Shown here piece after piece: positions 21,657 through 33,549 of a stretch of 64,000 nucleotides of DNA. The notes below the pieces were generated by a model. The model was not told the origin of the DNA. It ran no database searches and worked only from the letters and a program-made list of their open reading frames with translations. Source of the stretch: Klebsormidium nitens (taxonomy: Eukaryota > Streptophyta > Klebsormidiophyceae > Klebsormidiales > Klebsormidiaceae); the NCBI GenBank assembly GCA_000708835.1, contig DF237000.1, forward strand, positions 4,166 through 68,165. Direction: 5' to 3'. The position numbers and the translations under genes are program-made. Each line of letters begins with the position of its first letter. Positions within the stretch are counted from its first letter, which is position 1.

Positions 21657-23217
21657 GCGTGTTCGAAAAGTGGAACTTAGAAAGTATACCCTCGTATTGA
21701 TGATTAGGATATTGTCGTGTTTGTTCTACGTCTGTTTGGTACAAAACGTATGCTCCCAGGGAGCCGCTGGCGAGCCCTGATCGGAATCCGCATTAGGACG
21801 TGAATGTTTCAGATTAAGTTAGCATCGGTCATCAAGTATTGGGCCACGAGGGAGACATATGGAGTCGGCGCCGTTGTCAGCTGTTTGGAGCATACTCTTG
21901 GGATGTGTTGGCCCCCCAGATATCTTGGTTTCTATTTTCAAGCAATCCTGCCAATGACAAGCAAGGGACAACTAAGTATGCAGCGACAAGCCATGCAGGT
22001 CTGATGATTTTGTCCTAGAGGGCTGCGATTCCACTTTCTTCCTTTCCCCGTCCAGATGTCTTTGAAAACGTGCAAACGTGTACATACTGGTCGCTTCATG
22101 GATTGCAACCGATGGGCGGTGGCATCCAGGCGTCTTCAAACTCATTGATGGTTCGACAACAGGCACCTGCCAGTGACTTCTTCGATTCATGTGCCTGAGT
22201 CCGGGCGCGACTGATACATGGCCAAATATTGAGTGAACCTAAGGCATGTTCCGGTCCATATGCAAATAGACTCACCAAAAGCGACCGCGTCTAGTGAATC
22301 CGTCACTAGCTGGCATGCATGCCATGACGCAAAGCCTTGAAGTGGGCAGGCCGAATCCGATCCATTCGTTTAGCTTGGCATTATCGATCATGCATACGAA
22401 CAGTGCCGCCACATATGATGCCAGCTCGCAAGTTGAAAATTGCATTGAACCCGTTCATCAAATCTATTATTTCAGTCGATGTAGGACGCATACATAGCAG
22501 CTTGCTGTGTCGGCGGCGGCGTGTTGCTTACGCACCGTGCAGCTGTCAAAGCTACAATTAGTAGGCTAGCCGTCGATCTTTCTTCGACTGCATGCATCGA
22601 TCATCACACGCTGCACTACGGCCGCGGCATGCCAGCGACCGTGCCAGACGGTGAGGTAGTAGCGGCCGCACGCACCAAAGTAGCTTACCTACAACTTAAC
22701 CCTGTCACCTTTTCCATATCATCAGTGCGCGCATTCAACGTCGGTGGGGAGACTAACGACCTAGGGCGTTAATCTCCCCAACTCAATGAAAACGAAGTAA
22801 TGGTTTCTTGTCTTAAAGCACACGTTCCAACTTTGCTCGACCGTTACGTCGGCCGGGCGTCCCAACTTGACTCCTCTAAATTACCAGGAAGTACAATTCG
22901 ACGCACAGAAGACCAGCTAGCTTGTCTTTCGACAGCTTTAAGGCACGACTAGTAGGAATACGCAAGTTCAGCGCCGCCGTCTAGCTTGAACCTTTCGTTC
23001 CGCGGCGTCCTTGCTCCTTGTCAAAGGGCAAACTATACAGCAACAGAGACCGATTCAAGCACTTTGAAGTAAGACCTAACGTACATCGAGCAAATTCTAT
23101 GTTAAAATGCCGACCCCACTCAACACTTCTGTACTTAAAACATGTGCGTTATAGCAGTTCATACTAGTGATATTAGACTACTCATTACATCTGACCCTAG
23201 ACCCCTCTCAAACGCTC
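21657..23217. other. Convergent spacer before the LRR gene
   Basis: This holds the 3' ends of two converging genes and no recognisable gene. It contains the inverted repeat at 22746-22779. Confidence 0.45.
22746..22779. repeat. Inverted repeat, 13-bp arms
   Basis: Left arm 'ggggagactaacg', 8-base loop, right arm 'cgttaatctcccc', with one mismatch. It lies between two convergent genes. It could form a hairpin in RNA or mark an old insertion; its role is unknown. Confidence 0.75.
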
Positions 23218-26200
23218 CTACTTCATTCGACCGTAAGAGTACTGCCTCGAGACACCCAGCTCCACGGATTTATCGGCCTCTTCCACCTGTAGATCTTTCT
23301 GCGAAACTCCTGATTCGCCAGCCTCAAGTTGCGCCAGTGACTCAAGCCCTTCGAAACGTTTCTTGACCAGAGTCCAAAAGTGCGTCACCCCTTCATCCGA
23401 CTCAAACGCCTCCTTCAGAAGCAGGCCCACGTTGACCAAAATCCCGGCGAGAGAAATGGTGATAGACGACATAAACGTGACGTCGTCCACGTAAATCCTG
23501 GTCGCGCGGGAGCTGCCCAGAATGTAAAGCGCCGACTGGAAGACGGACTGGGGCAGCGTCTCGACGGCGATCTGCAATAAGCCGCGCGCCTCCTGGTAAT
23601 AGCGTATGCTCAGAGGCGCGCCCCGCACAGTGAGATGGCCCCCCAGGCGTCCGACCAGCGCCAGCAGATCGAACGCCACCGTTGCGATCACGCCAAACGG
23701 CCATAAGAGGACCGCATAAGCGAAGCGGCCGATGCCCAACGAATCGGCTCTGTCACGTGCCTGGACACTTGCCGGCTCGGGGGGCCATTTGAAGGCGAAA
23801 CCGAGCCCCCCGCTACAGCGAGGACCGCGAGTCCAAGCGATCGAGATCAACAGCCCGGAAATTAAAAAGGGCCCGACAATACAAGGAAGAAGGACCCACA
23901 TAGGCCAAGCACCCCAGACGTCGATCAACACCAGGATATTGAGACCGATGTGAACGGGCATAAAGAACGAAGTGGGAATGGCCGCCAGATCCTTGGAATA
24001 CGTTGCCATCGAAGCCCGGCAACCGGCCCTCTCTTTTGGGGGATTCGGGGTTTGGTTATCTGCCCCGCATGACCTCCATAGGGTTAAGCCGATGACCAAT
24101 ATGAGGAAGAGCATGCCAAACGTCGCCCACGTAACGGCCACCACAAGCTTCGCGTTGGCGTTACGGCACAGGTTGCGCTGCCGCACGTTCGTATACCCCA
24201 CGCCCACGTATGCGGCGCTCTCCGGGCCGAAGTCGAGCTTGTCCAAGAAGTCGGTGTCGTTAAGGTAAACCGGCGCGCCGTTAACCAGGAAATAGTCGCG
24301 ACCCTCGATCTCGAAAACGTTCAAAACCGACTGGAGGGCCGGCAATGCAGTGGAGCGCCTCTCCCGGTTCGAGGGGGTGCTTCTGCCCACTGGGATGTAC
24401 TCGGGGGACTCCCCGGATACGAAGACGGCAATCTTCCCGAGGCAAACCTCCTTCCGAGTCGCCCGGGTTAGCTTTGACCCGGTTCCTGTGAGGTCGAGAA
24501 CGCAGCCGTTGTCCGAAGAGCACGCGGGCCAGAAGCGGATCTGGGAAAGGGCCCCTCCCTCCAGGCGCAAGTACTGGCATCCGGGGGGAACCTTAGAGAG
24601 GTCCGGTTTTTCTGGCTGGCTCGGGTTGTAGCTGAGCCGGGCGTAAGCCAGGTCGGTTAGCGCCCCCAGTTCGCTCGGCAAGAAGCCCTCCAGGCTGTTG
24701 TTGCTCAAGGTCAGGTACTTGAGCTTTTTCAAGCCGGAGAGCTGTGGAGGGACCGGCCCGGTTAGGTGGTTGTTCCCCAAACTAAGCCGGGTTAAGGAAG
24801 TCAGGTTTCCGAGTTTGGGGGGGATGCCACCTGTTAGTCCGTTGTCTTGCAGGAGCAGAACGGAGAGGTTGGGCGAATCGGCGAGGGCGGGGGGGATCGG
24901 ACCGGAGAGGCGGTTCTCGGCGAGGGCTAGGAGGGTTAGGTTAACCAGGCCGCCGAAACCCGCGGGTATGGGCCCCTCCAGGTGGTTGCCTCGGAGCGAC
25001 AGAGTGGTGAGCTTTCCTTGGGAGGCCAGCGTTGGGGGGATCCCCCCCGAAAAGGCGTTATCGTCCAGCGCCAAGAAACGGAGTTCGGGGAGGTTTCCCA
25101 GGCACTCTGGGATCGAGCCGTTGAGGAAGTTGCTCGCGAAGGCCACGGATTGCAGCGCAACCGCCCCGCAAAGCGCGTTCGGCAAGGGGCCGGACAGCTG
25201 GTTCCCCTGAAGAAACAGGTACTGTAGTTGTGCGAGGCCTCCAAGCCCGGGGGGAATCTGGCCCGACAACCGGTTGCCCAAAAGCAACAGCCCTTGGAGG
25301 CTGGTCATGTTCGCAAGCGCCCCGGGAAGAGGCCCCGAGAGCTGGTTGTAACTCGAAAACCAGAAGACGAGGTTTCGCAAGTTGCCCAGTTCCACCGGAA
25401 GTGGGCCCGAGAGCTGGTTCTCCGATAGTTCCAACCACCCGAGGTTGGATAATCCTCCGAGGGCGCGGGGAATGGGGCCCGTCAGATTGTTGGCGTTCAG
25501 TACGAGGAACACCAGAGCCGAAAGGTCGCCCAACTCCTCCGGAATCGGGCCCGTCAGAAAATTGGCCGCGAGCGCGAGGGAGGTGAGGGAGGCGAGGCTG
25601 CCGAGCTCTCGGGGGATCCCTCCGGTCAGAAGGTTATAGCTCAGGTTGATGGCCCTGAGCTTCGGTAAGCGGCCCAGCCCGGGAGGGATCCCCCCGGTCA
25701 GCTCGTTCTCCTGGAGATACAGAAGGACTAGGTCGGGGAAGTTCTCAGGGGGGGGGATGGACCCGGTCAGGCGATTCGTCCCCAGCTCCAAATCCAAGAG
25801 GCGGCTGGGGGATCCCCCAAGGTCCGCCGGTATGGGGCCGCTCAAGTTGTTGTGGGGCGCGACCAGAAAACGCAGGCTGGTCAGCCGGTTGAAGCCCGCC
25901 GGGATCTGCCCGGAGAGGCTGTTGTTCCCGAGAAACAGCCACTGGAGGGTTTTCAGGTTGGACAGCTCCGGGGGGATCCCCCCGGCCAGGTTGTTGCTGC
26001 TCAGGTCCAGCCGTTCGAGCGCCGGAAGGCCGCCCAGAGCGCCCGGGATGGTTCCGCTGAGCGCGTTGGATGAGAGGTTCAGCCGTTGGAGCTGCAACGC
26101 GCCGCCGATCGACACCGGGATGGGACCGTCCAGAAGGTTGCCCGCAAGCGACAGGATGCCAACACGTGGCAGGGCGGCCACGCCAGGAGGGATCCCGCCG

Positions 26201-27045
26201 GTCAGGAGGTTGCTGCTGAGATCGAGGCCGACGAGGCTGGTCAGGTTTCCGAGCCCGGGGGGAATAGGCCCCGCGAACCGGTTGTTCGCGAGCGACAGGC
26301 CTTGGAGCAGCGAGAGCCGGCCTAGTTCCGCCGGAATCGGGCCGGAAAGCTTGTTCCGCTGCAGGAAGAGGCCGGTCAGCCTCGACAGTCGGCCGATCTC
26401 CGCGGGCAAAGCGCCGGTTAACAAATTGCCGGCGAGGTAAAGGAACCGGAGGTTAGGGAGACTTGCGAGTTGGCGGATGACCGGGCCCGAAAGTAGGTTC
26501 TCCCGCAGGTTAAGGTAAACCAATTTGCGCAGGTTATCCAAACCGAGCGGTATGCCCCCCGTCAAAAGGTTGTCCGACATGTCGAGCCCTTCGAGGCTCG
26601 ACCACGCCCCAATGCTGGCGGGGATCTCCCCCTCAATCAGGTTAAGGGAGAGGTTACAGTAAACCAGGTTTCGGAGGCTGCCCAGGTCAGGGAGGGGCAA
26701 GGTGCCGGCCCTGCTTTCGTTTGTGACCGGGTTTTCAAACCCGGTTAGCAGATTGTCGGCCAGAATGAGGGATGTGAGGTTGACCAGATTCCCAAGCGCC
26801 CGGGGAATCTCTCCGGTCAGGTTATTGCCCGACAAGTCGATCCCGGTGAGGAAAGTAAAGTCGCCCAGCTCCGGGGGGATCCCCCCGGTTAACCCCATGT
26901 CAAAGAGGTTAAGCTCTGGCGCGCCCAGGGTTAGGTTAGGCGTCAGCCGGTTGATCTCGTCGATGGTAAGCGCCTGAGCCCGGCCCGCCAGATGAAGGAG
27001 AGCCACCGCGAAACTGAGAGCGTAGAGCAGCTGGGTCGAAGCCAT
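23218..27045 (-). CDS. Intronless LRR receptor-like protein with multi-pass, XK-related-like C-terminus, 1275 aa
   Basis: A signal peptide (about 1-25, ending GRAQA) leads into a large leucine-rich repeat ectodomain (about 30-845), roughly 30 repeats of the plant 24-residue type, many containing 'NxLxGxIPxxLGxL'. A Cys-containing juxtamembrane region follows (about 850-960). After it come a membrane helix at about 967-990, then two more near 1030-1070, one near 1107-1131, an amphipathic segment with ETLPQSVFQ near 1162, a helix near 1190-1212, and an acidic cytosolic tail. There is no kinase or TIR domain. The E-x-x-P-Q-x-x-x-Q pattern beside membrane helices recalls XK-related (XKR/CED-8) scramblase-family proteins; this is inference. 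The ATG at 27045 gives the signal peptide directly. The gene is one uninterrupted exon, and GC-rich, while its neighbours are intron-rich, which suggests retroposition or a lineage-specific family. Ligand and function are unknown. Confidence 0.88.
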   Translation of the reverse strand: MASTQLLYALSFAVALLHLAGRAQALTIDEINRLTPNLTLGAPELNLFDMGLTGGIPPELGDFTFLTGIDLSGNNLTGEIPRALGNLVNLTSLILADNLLTGFENPVTNESRAGTLPLPDLGSLRNLVYCNLSLNLIEGEIPASIGAWSSLEGLDMSDNLLTGGIPLGLDNLRKLVYLNLRENLLSGPVIRQLASLPNLRFLYLAGNLLTGALPAEIGRLSRLTGLFLQRNKLSGPIPAELGRLSLLQGLSLANNRFAGPIPPGLGNLTSLVGLDLSSNLLTGGIPPGVAALPRVGILSLAGNLLDGPIPVSIGGALQLQRLNLSSNALSGTIPGALGGLPALERLDLSSNNLAGGIPPELSNLKTLQWLFLGNNSLSGQIPAGFNRLTSLRFLVAPHNNLSGPIPADLGGSPSRLLDLELGTNRLTGSIPPPENFPDLVLLYLQENELTGGIPPGLGRLPKLRAINLSYNLLTGGIPRELGSLASLTSLALAANFLTGPIPEELGDLSALVFLVLNANNLTGPIPRALGGLSNLGWLELSENQLSGPLPVELGNLRNLVFWFSSYNQLSGPLPGALANMTSLQGLLLLGNRLSGQIPPGLGGLAQLQYLFLQGNQLSGPLPNALCGAVALQSVAFASNFLNGSIPECLGNLPELRFLALDDNAFSGGIPPTLASQGKLTTLSLRGNHLEGPIPAGFGGLVNLTLLALAENRLSGPIPPALADSPNLSVLLLQDNGLTGGIPPKLGNLTSLTRLSLGNNHLTGPVPPQLSGLKKLKYLTLSNNSLEGFLPSELGALTDLAYARLSYNPSQPEKPDLSKVPPGCQYLRLEGGALSQIRFWPACSSDNGCVLDLTGTGSKLTRATRKEVCLGKIAVFVSGESPEYIPVGRSTPSNRERRSTALPALQSVLNVFEIEGRDYFLVNGAPVYLNDTDFLDKLDFGPESAAYVGVGYTNVRQRNLCRNANAKLVVAVTWATFGMLFLILVIGLTLWRSCGADNQTPNPPKERAGCRASMATYSKDLAAIPTSFFMPVHIGLNILVLIDVWGAWPMWVLLPCIVGPFLISGLLISIAWTRGPRCSGGLGFAFKWPPEPASVQARDRADSLGIGRFAYAVLLWPFGVIATVAFDLLALVGRLGGHLTVRGAPLSIRYYQEARGLLQIAVETLPQSVFQSALYILGSSRATRIYVDDVTFMSSITISLAGILVNVGLLLKEAFESDEGVTHFWTLVKKRFEGLESLAQLEAGESGVSQKDLQVEEADKSVELGVSRQYSYGRMK

Positions 27046-30000
27046 GCTGATCGGTGCTCAGTCGCCTGGAAAAAGAAGACGCAAGGTGACCGTCAGCCAC
27101 TCGAGCGATGAGTTGGATTTTGAGATGCGGACGTTGCAAAGGTAAGAAGTGCAGTAGATATCGTTCCCTTCTCTCCGGTCCCTTTGTGAAGGATATAAAG
27201 ATTGAAGATCTGGTCGGTAAAAGCTCTCGAAAGGGATTCCGAGGAAAGGGAGTACAAGACCTTTGGTGGGAGCCGCTTCGAAAGTTAGCTACTCTGCCCC
27301 AGGAAAAACTTCAGGATCGGACTATCGCCATTGGTTGTGCAACCAGGGCGAGCTGTCGAGACGACAACTCGCATCGTCAAAGATAGACCTCTGCAGACTT
27401 CGAGAGACCCAATTCCGATTACGACCTAAATCCTGAAAATGCACTCAAGTAATGTACAATAAAGCAGTCAAGAAGATGTACAAAGTCGAATATTCCGACT
27501 TGTTAGCAGATGCGAGCACCTAGGAAGCTTCCAATCGTCTGACGAAGGCCGAGGAATGACGAAAGGAAGGAATCCTAAATTAAAGTCAGTGTCAACTTCG
27601 TTTGACGTGATGGTTTCAAAGGTCGTCTTTGAGTGGCAGGACGATGGTTGTCGAAGCGTGCAGCGTCGCACCATTGATAAGCAGATACAAAGAGAATCAG
27701 AAGAAAGCAGAGCCAATTGCTCAAAAACGGAAGAGAGGGGCTCTGAAAAGAGAACGCAGCGCCAAAAAGTCCAGGGCCTCTCTTAGATCTGATCAGAGCC
27801 GGGTTTTCGAACTGCCAACTCGTTTTGCATGGCCTTACATCTTTCTTTCATCAAGTGACAAGAATGCAAGGAAGTTTCTTGACGTAACCCTGAACAATTT
27901 GTGTCTCTGACAGCAAACAACCAACAAATCCGCCCACATACGTTGGAGTCTCGAAGTTCAGTATGCGGCGGCGCTCAACCTAAGAACAATGTGCCAAGAC
28001 TTTTCTTTCTAGGACTAGCGTCAAGAAGATAACCGGATAACACGGTCCAAACCGGGAGCAATTCTGAGCAAAGCCTTTTAGACCCGAGTTTCCTTCCAAA
28101 CCAAGCCTCTAGAAATAGTCGAGGACACAATCTTAACATTATCCTGTCTTGCCTTAGCGTCCCACTTTTCAATTTGACTGCAGAAAATGCAACTCTGAAT
28201 TGCAAAAAGCTCAAGAGGCAAAACCAATAGATGACAGGATGGAATTGGAGATGTCCTTTGACCAACCATCATGGTAGAGCATGTGGCAAAAGCGTATGAC
28301 AAGAACAGCCAAGTAGCATGACTAACAGAACATACCTGTTTTTGATATATATCAGCACTAAGCTCGCTCCATAGAAATGTGTTCCCTGCCTTTGCAATAT
28401 TGCCCGTCAAACAGAGGCTGGTATAGACACTGGGCTTCACCAATTTAAGATTGTTGCAGAGTACCTGCAAAGACAAAGTCATAAAAATGGTCTTAGCCCC
28501 ATGTATTGATTATCTGGTTGCTGGTGTCTGTTTGAGTCAAAAGACGCCTGTCTTGAAAGCTCAGGCTCAGGTGGACCTTTTCACACCAACCTTTGAAAGG
28601 ACTGACGTTCGCCTCCCAAAGCAGAAGGCAGTTAGAGCCTCTGGATACGCTGCACGCTAATGAGCAGAGCAGCACCAGGTTTGGATGTGCTCAATTCAGA
28701 AACATCAGTCCCAGTAAAGCATAACAACAACGCCCTTACAGTTTTGATGGCTTATCAGAACAACGGTTTGCCGCATGCAATGTACGCTTGTATGGTTATA
28801 TGAGCTTGTTTTAAATGCATCAGTTGCATTACATCTCTCCGACTCAAAACAAACCTCAGGCCTTACATTCCAGCAGTTTGACATCAGCATCTTACAATCG
28901 TGACTGGAGCTAGAGTCTAATAGGACGGATTCACCAAAGCTGGCAAGCTAGCTATACGAACCAGCTGGGGATTACCTCCACTCGCTCACCTTGTGTAGCA
29001 CACAGGGTATGCACGCCGCCTCCAGAAAACCATCGTCATGAAGGCTGTCGCTGCATTGGGTGCTGTTTCTTCCCTGAGTGTATGATCTCAGCCGCCCTAG
29101 CTAGATGAAAATCCTGAATATTTGCACATTGAAGCACAACCTAGAGATTGCAGTGAAGCAATCAGTTCTGCCTCTCAATCGACTCTACACTAGGACAATG
29201 CCTAGGCCAATGCAATGAGTGGCTGGGGTTGAATAGCTGCTGCTCCTCACCGCCGCCCCTGCTTAAAAACAGTCCCATCATTGACAGTCCCATCCTGACA
29301 TGCGGCAAACCACCCTACTGCATGGTATTACCTATCATGACATCAGTACTACCTTCCTGCCATGTACCTTAAATAGTATGTCCGGCAAGCCGCTAGAGTA
29401 CATATGTAGGTATGCAGCATTGAAGATTGAAGAGCCGAAGTACGGACAGGGGGAGTTCTCTGCAAATATGACAACATGGATCGTGACGGGGCGCCCGGGG
29501 GAGTTCTCAGAAGTCAGGCGGCGGCTGCCGGCCGCGACGTCGGCGCTGACGCGGCCGCGCCTCCAGCAGCGCCGCGGCGCGGATAGCGGCCGCGGCGTGT
29601 TACCAGGCTTTTATCCTTTCATAGTTTATGAATTTAGGCTGCGCGGCATGGCCACCGTGACGCATGATGCATGAAGCACGCCGTGTAAACGTCGCTTGAA
29701 GCCATGGCGGCTGAGCCGCCCCGACCCCGCCCAACACGTCAATATTATCGATCGCATCATGTAGTTACATATACCATCCAACAACGGTCCACACAACTAT
29801 TGACTTCGTCAATGAGGCTCATGTGATCGACGTCTGATCAGCTCCATGGAACCCTTTTCACCAGGCTTGAGTGTGCTATGGTATAGACGTAGGACATGCG
29901 ACTGGATGATGCTACGTCGTCTATCTCAGAAACGGGCGCGGGCTGAGTTTTCGGAAATAGTAAGATATTTTTGTTCCCTTTTGAAAATAAGCAGGTTATA

Positions 30001-30851
30001 GTGGAGAGAATTTTGCCCATCCACGTCAATCGAACTCGAGCGAACATACTCACGAACTTGGAAATTTTGGAAGCTGAGTATCAGATGAAAGTGAGCCATC
30101 GATGCACCACTTGGCCGGCGGCCGGGGCCAATTTTATGACTGATTTGGAGAGTTGAGATGATGTTCGAGAGTGCGGCCGCACCCGCGCCCGTTCGCCCGC
30201 ATACCTTGCGGTCTTCCCACCATCCGCCAGAAACTCTCGACATCTTTTAGCTCGAATTGTGGCCGCCTCGGAAGCTCAGAGCATGTTTTCCCGGACCCAA
30301 GAGCCTACCGTTGTCCACGTGATTGTGCATTAGAAAGCGGGATTATCTGTTGATGATCATGATGATAGGGGTTGAAATACTATTGTCGGAGGCGTTTCTT
30401 GTGGGCACAAAGTTTGGCTTAGAGTGGTGAACGCACAAAATGCATTTGAGCAGAAACGCTCCGTGATATACGCAATTGGATCGTATGCTTTTCGCAGTGA
30501 TCGAAGTGGTACCGCCTTCTTGCAGCCTCAGGAAAGGATCATGTGTGTCGGACTCGAGTCCAAACCTTGGACTTCGGATGCCATACCACATCCAACCAGA
30601 TTTCCGGTGTTCACGCGCTGGATATCATTACACGACGGAACTCTCGAAACTGTTCCTGGCGCACAACAAAGAAAGTTCTCCCGGTGGGGGAGTAAGACCA
30701 CCCCGCTGAACGACTACACCTACATCGCATACAGGTCCATTGGAATTGCATACAAGCATAAGCACCGTATCACGAATGGTCAAAAATATACATCATGTAA
30801 CGGGTCTAGGAACTAAAAGGCTGCTGAATTTAATTAGTGGTCTTGACTGAG
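27046..30851. other. Gene-poor interval between the LRR gene and CFAP144
   Basis: 3.8 kb with only short reading frames lacking family resemblance or exon-like structure. The left end must hold the LRR gene promoter; 'ggatataaag' near 27190 could be a TATA-like element read on the minus strand, but this is weak. A GC-rich island with many CG-containing sites lies near 29490-29610. I recognise nothing else. Confidence 0.4.
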
Positions 30852-33549
30852 TTATGCCGCCGGGGACTTCGCAGACGTGTGCTTCATGGACTGCGTTTGC
30901 CCCTGCTTCTTTGCGTGCTGGCCGGCCCCGGTCATCGCGTGATAGTGCGCCGCGTACTCCATAATCTCGTTGGTCCGCCGGGGGTAGCTGAACATCATGT
31001 TCCGCTCCAGCTGCCAGCGGAATGCGGAATGGTCAGGGAGGTGAACGCGTCATCCTGTGCTTCTGGCTTTTGTGAAAGGAGGGTCGATGCAATTCAGTAC
31101 CTGTTCCTGATCCCAATTGAGAAGCACTTGAAGCGAGGTTTCTTGATAGTTTACGCTGCAGACTCTTGCAGAAAGGGCATTAATCAAGCTGCGGTTTTCG
31201 AAGTTGGTCGCCAGCAGTCCACATAAGAGATTCGGACCAAACTATGTGAAGTATGATTGAACCTGAGCGGCTGAAATGTAGCTCGCGGCAAAGGTGACAG
31301 CCGATCATCGGATGCAAACGTTGGAGTGACCGAAGGGGAGCATAAGTCAAGGTCAGACTCTCCCTACTCGAGGGAGAGCATACAGAGAACCCTTTTGACC
31401 ACAACTGCTCTGCGGCGGATCTCCCTTACGAATCTCGTGATTATTATTCTTGGGCGGATACTTCGAAGAAGGTCTTGGTTCAAAAAGTGGAAATGCAGCC
31501 CGCCATGCAAAGAGCTCTCTTGCGCAGTAGATTCTCGTTACCGCCAGGGCGTCAACGGCGAGATGTCATTCAGCGGAAGGTGAATCTAAAAGAGCTTTGC
31601 TGGATCTACCTGAGCTTGTTGTACCATCAATGCGTTAACAAGGGAAGAGAACGAGAATGATAGAAGAGACGGCAGTTCAGCCATCGGACGAGTCATTTCG
31701 TGCCGCAAACCGCAAATTACTAATAGTAGCAACTTCGCAGCAGGTTCCCGATCATACCGCCAACACAACGTCACCTCAAAGAAACACTGAACCAATCACA
31801 GAAACGTCTACCAGAGTCGATTCTGATGAGGACTTCGAGCTCAGACAGGCGGTTTCAGAGTGCTTTGGAAAGAAACACCCCATCAGATAAGACGTAGCGC
31901 TGAGAACAACAGCTCCCGCGCGCCTCACCAGCGGCTTAGTGACCCAGCCGTACTCCTGTGCGGACGTCTGCGGCAGCTCGTACTTTTCGGACGGCAGCAG
32001 GTGGTCGTCCTTGAGCGTACACATGGAGGCCAGCCGGCTCGTCGCGTTCTCAAAGTCCTCCGCCGTTACTGAGCGGAAGAACGGAACCGGAACGAATGTC
32101 AGTGTCTGACACCTACTTGAGAGCCGAGAGAATGTTGTTGGAGAAAGGGACCCAAGATACGCTACTACCTGCAGAAGCGACTGATTCGAAAAGCAGACGA
32201 CCGTAGGGAGCTTACTTGATGAACGACCTGACGACCATGGAGCGTGCAGACCTCTACTCGTTATTGTCTTCGTGTGTTCAAATAAGCCGAATCCTCTCAG
32301 AAACAATCTGAGCTTCAAAATTGCTACGACATTGGCCGAAAGACAAGCATATTAGAAAGAAGGCAAACCCGCTTCTCTCCTCGAAGCCTGGAGATACGTG
32401 CGAGACTTGTAAAGGCTGATTGGAGACTGGTTGTGAATATCATCTAGACGAACGCGAGACGAAGACAAGTAGAAGACGGAAAGCTCCGGCTGTCAGACGA
32501 GATGCACCCTCTTTCCAGTTTAGCGGGTTTCCGAACTTCCCATCACGCTGGGATCTCTCTGTTTCATTGAAGGAGCAAAGAGAGAAGCGTTCAAGAGATC
32601 AGTTTTAACGAAGCAATGGTAGAGAGGAAAAGCTTTATGGTAGTAGAGACCGACCGCTTAGAAAGGATCATGTAATCTCAAATTGGAAAAAAGGGAGAAT
32701 GGAAGAGCGAAAGTCAACGAAGAAGGTCTCAGGAACGGGGAACTCACTTTTGATGTGGGGATTCACCCGGTTGGGCTTGTCTGTTAGCGTCTCAACTGCA
32801 AGAACGAGGAAAAAAATTGGTCTTAAGATTTCCCAGCTAGGGCTTCCGTTTGTTAACCTCCAACTTGCTTCTGACACCGATACGAATGGGCTCATACTGA
32901 GCCCTTTCGTCACAGGAGGCAAGCTTTGGAGTAGGTCGTAGCTAAAAGCCCCGTTGACTCATTATCCGCTCTCTGAATAGTTGCTTCCCTTTCCAGGGCT
33001 CCGCGTTGACTCAATCACTCATTCCTTAATCATGCAGTGACGAGTACTTCTGTTGCTCCTTTTTCGAGGCACTGCTCCAGAATTGCATGCTCACAAAAGC
33101 TCGAGCTGCTTGAAGTCACACGACTTCAAGGATCTCACTTAGTCTAGGGTCTGGGAGATGATAGTCGGCCACAACGGTGGGCCTCTTCAGCTCCTTCTTG
33201 AGGTGCTCCCTCCATGTGGCGTTACGAGACACCTCATCGATCTGGGAGATAATCAAGCAGAAAGTTTTCAGCAGTTATCTCACTGTCTTCGGCTTGCCTG
33301 ATTCAGCACTTCGATGAATGGGAGGCAAACGTGTTTCCCAGACTCTTGCACGCAACATTTTCAAAGAAAACCACTTTTTGCTCTTTTTGGCAACCGACAT
33401 AGCTCAATCGGCGGGCAGCTTCGAGTGAGACACCGAAATCAATGCCCAGCGGACTATGCCCCTGCAAAAGCTCATAGGACATTGCGGTAACTTCAGCTTA
33501 CCTTATCTGCATTGGTTGTTCTGCTCGCATTATCAGCATGGGGCGCCAT
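30852..33549 (-). CDS. CFAP144: Cilia- and flagella-associated protein 144 (FAM183 family), 5 exons, about 171 aa
   Basis: Small axonemal protein; CFAP144 is a microtubule inner protein of the ciliary doublet. Minus-strand exons: 33549-33502 (MAPHADNASRTTNADK), 33241-33139 (IDEVSRNATWREHLKKEL), 32795-32767, 32105-31929 (LPQTSAQEYGWVTKPL), 31010-30852 (MMFSYPRRTNEIMEYAAHY). The pairing of an N-terminal 'EV..N..W+E...KE' helix with a C-terminal 'E.GW...PL... R..EI..Y' signature is what I recall for FAM183. Exon 3 has two possible donors. The one after CGG (GTGAAT) keeps the phase with exon 4; the stronger-looking GTGAGT 19 bases further on would break it unless a small exon is missing. The gene suits an alga with flagellated zoospores or gametes. 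Confidence 0.72.

Noticed and set aside
27975-28482. Minus-strand frames of 96 and 134 codons
   Set aside because: No recognisable domain, no partner exons and no codon bias.
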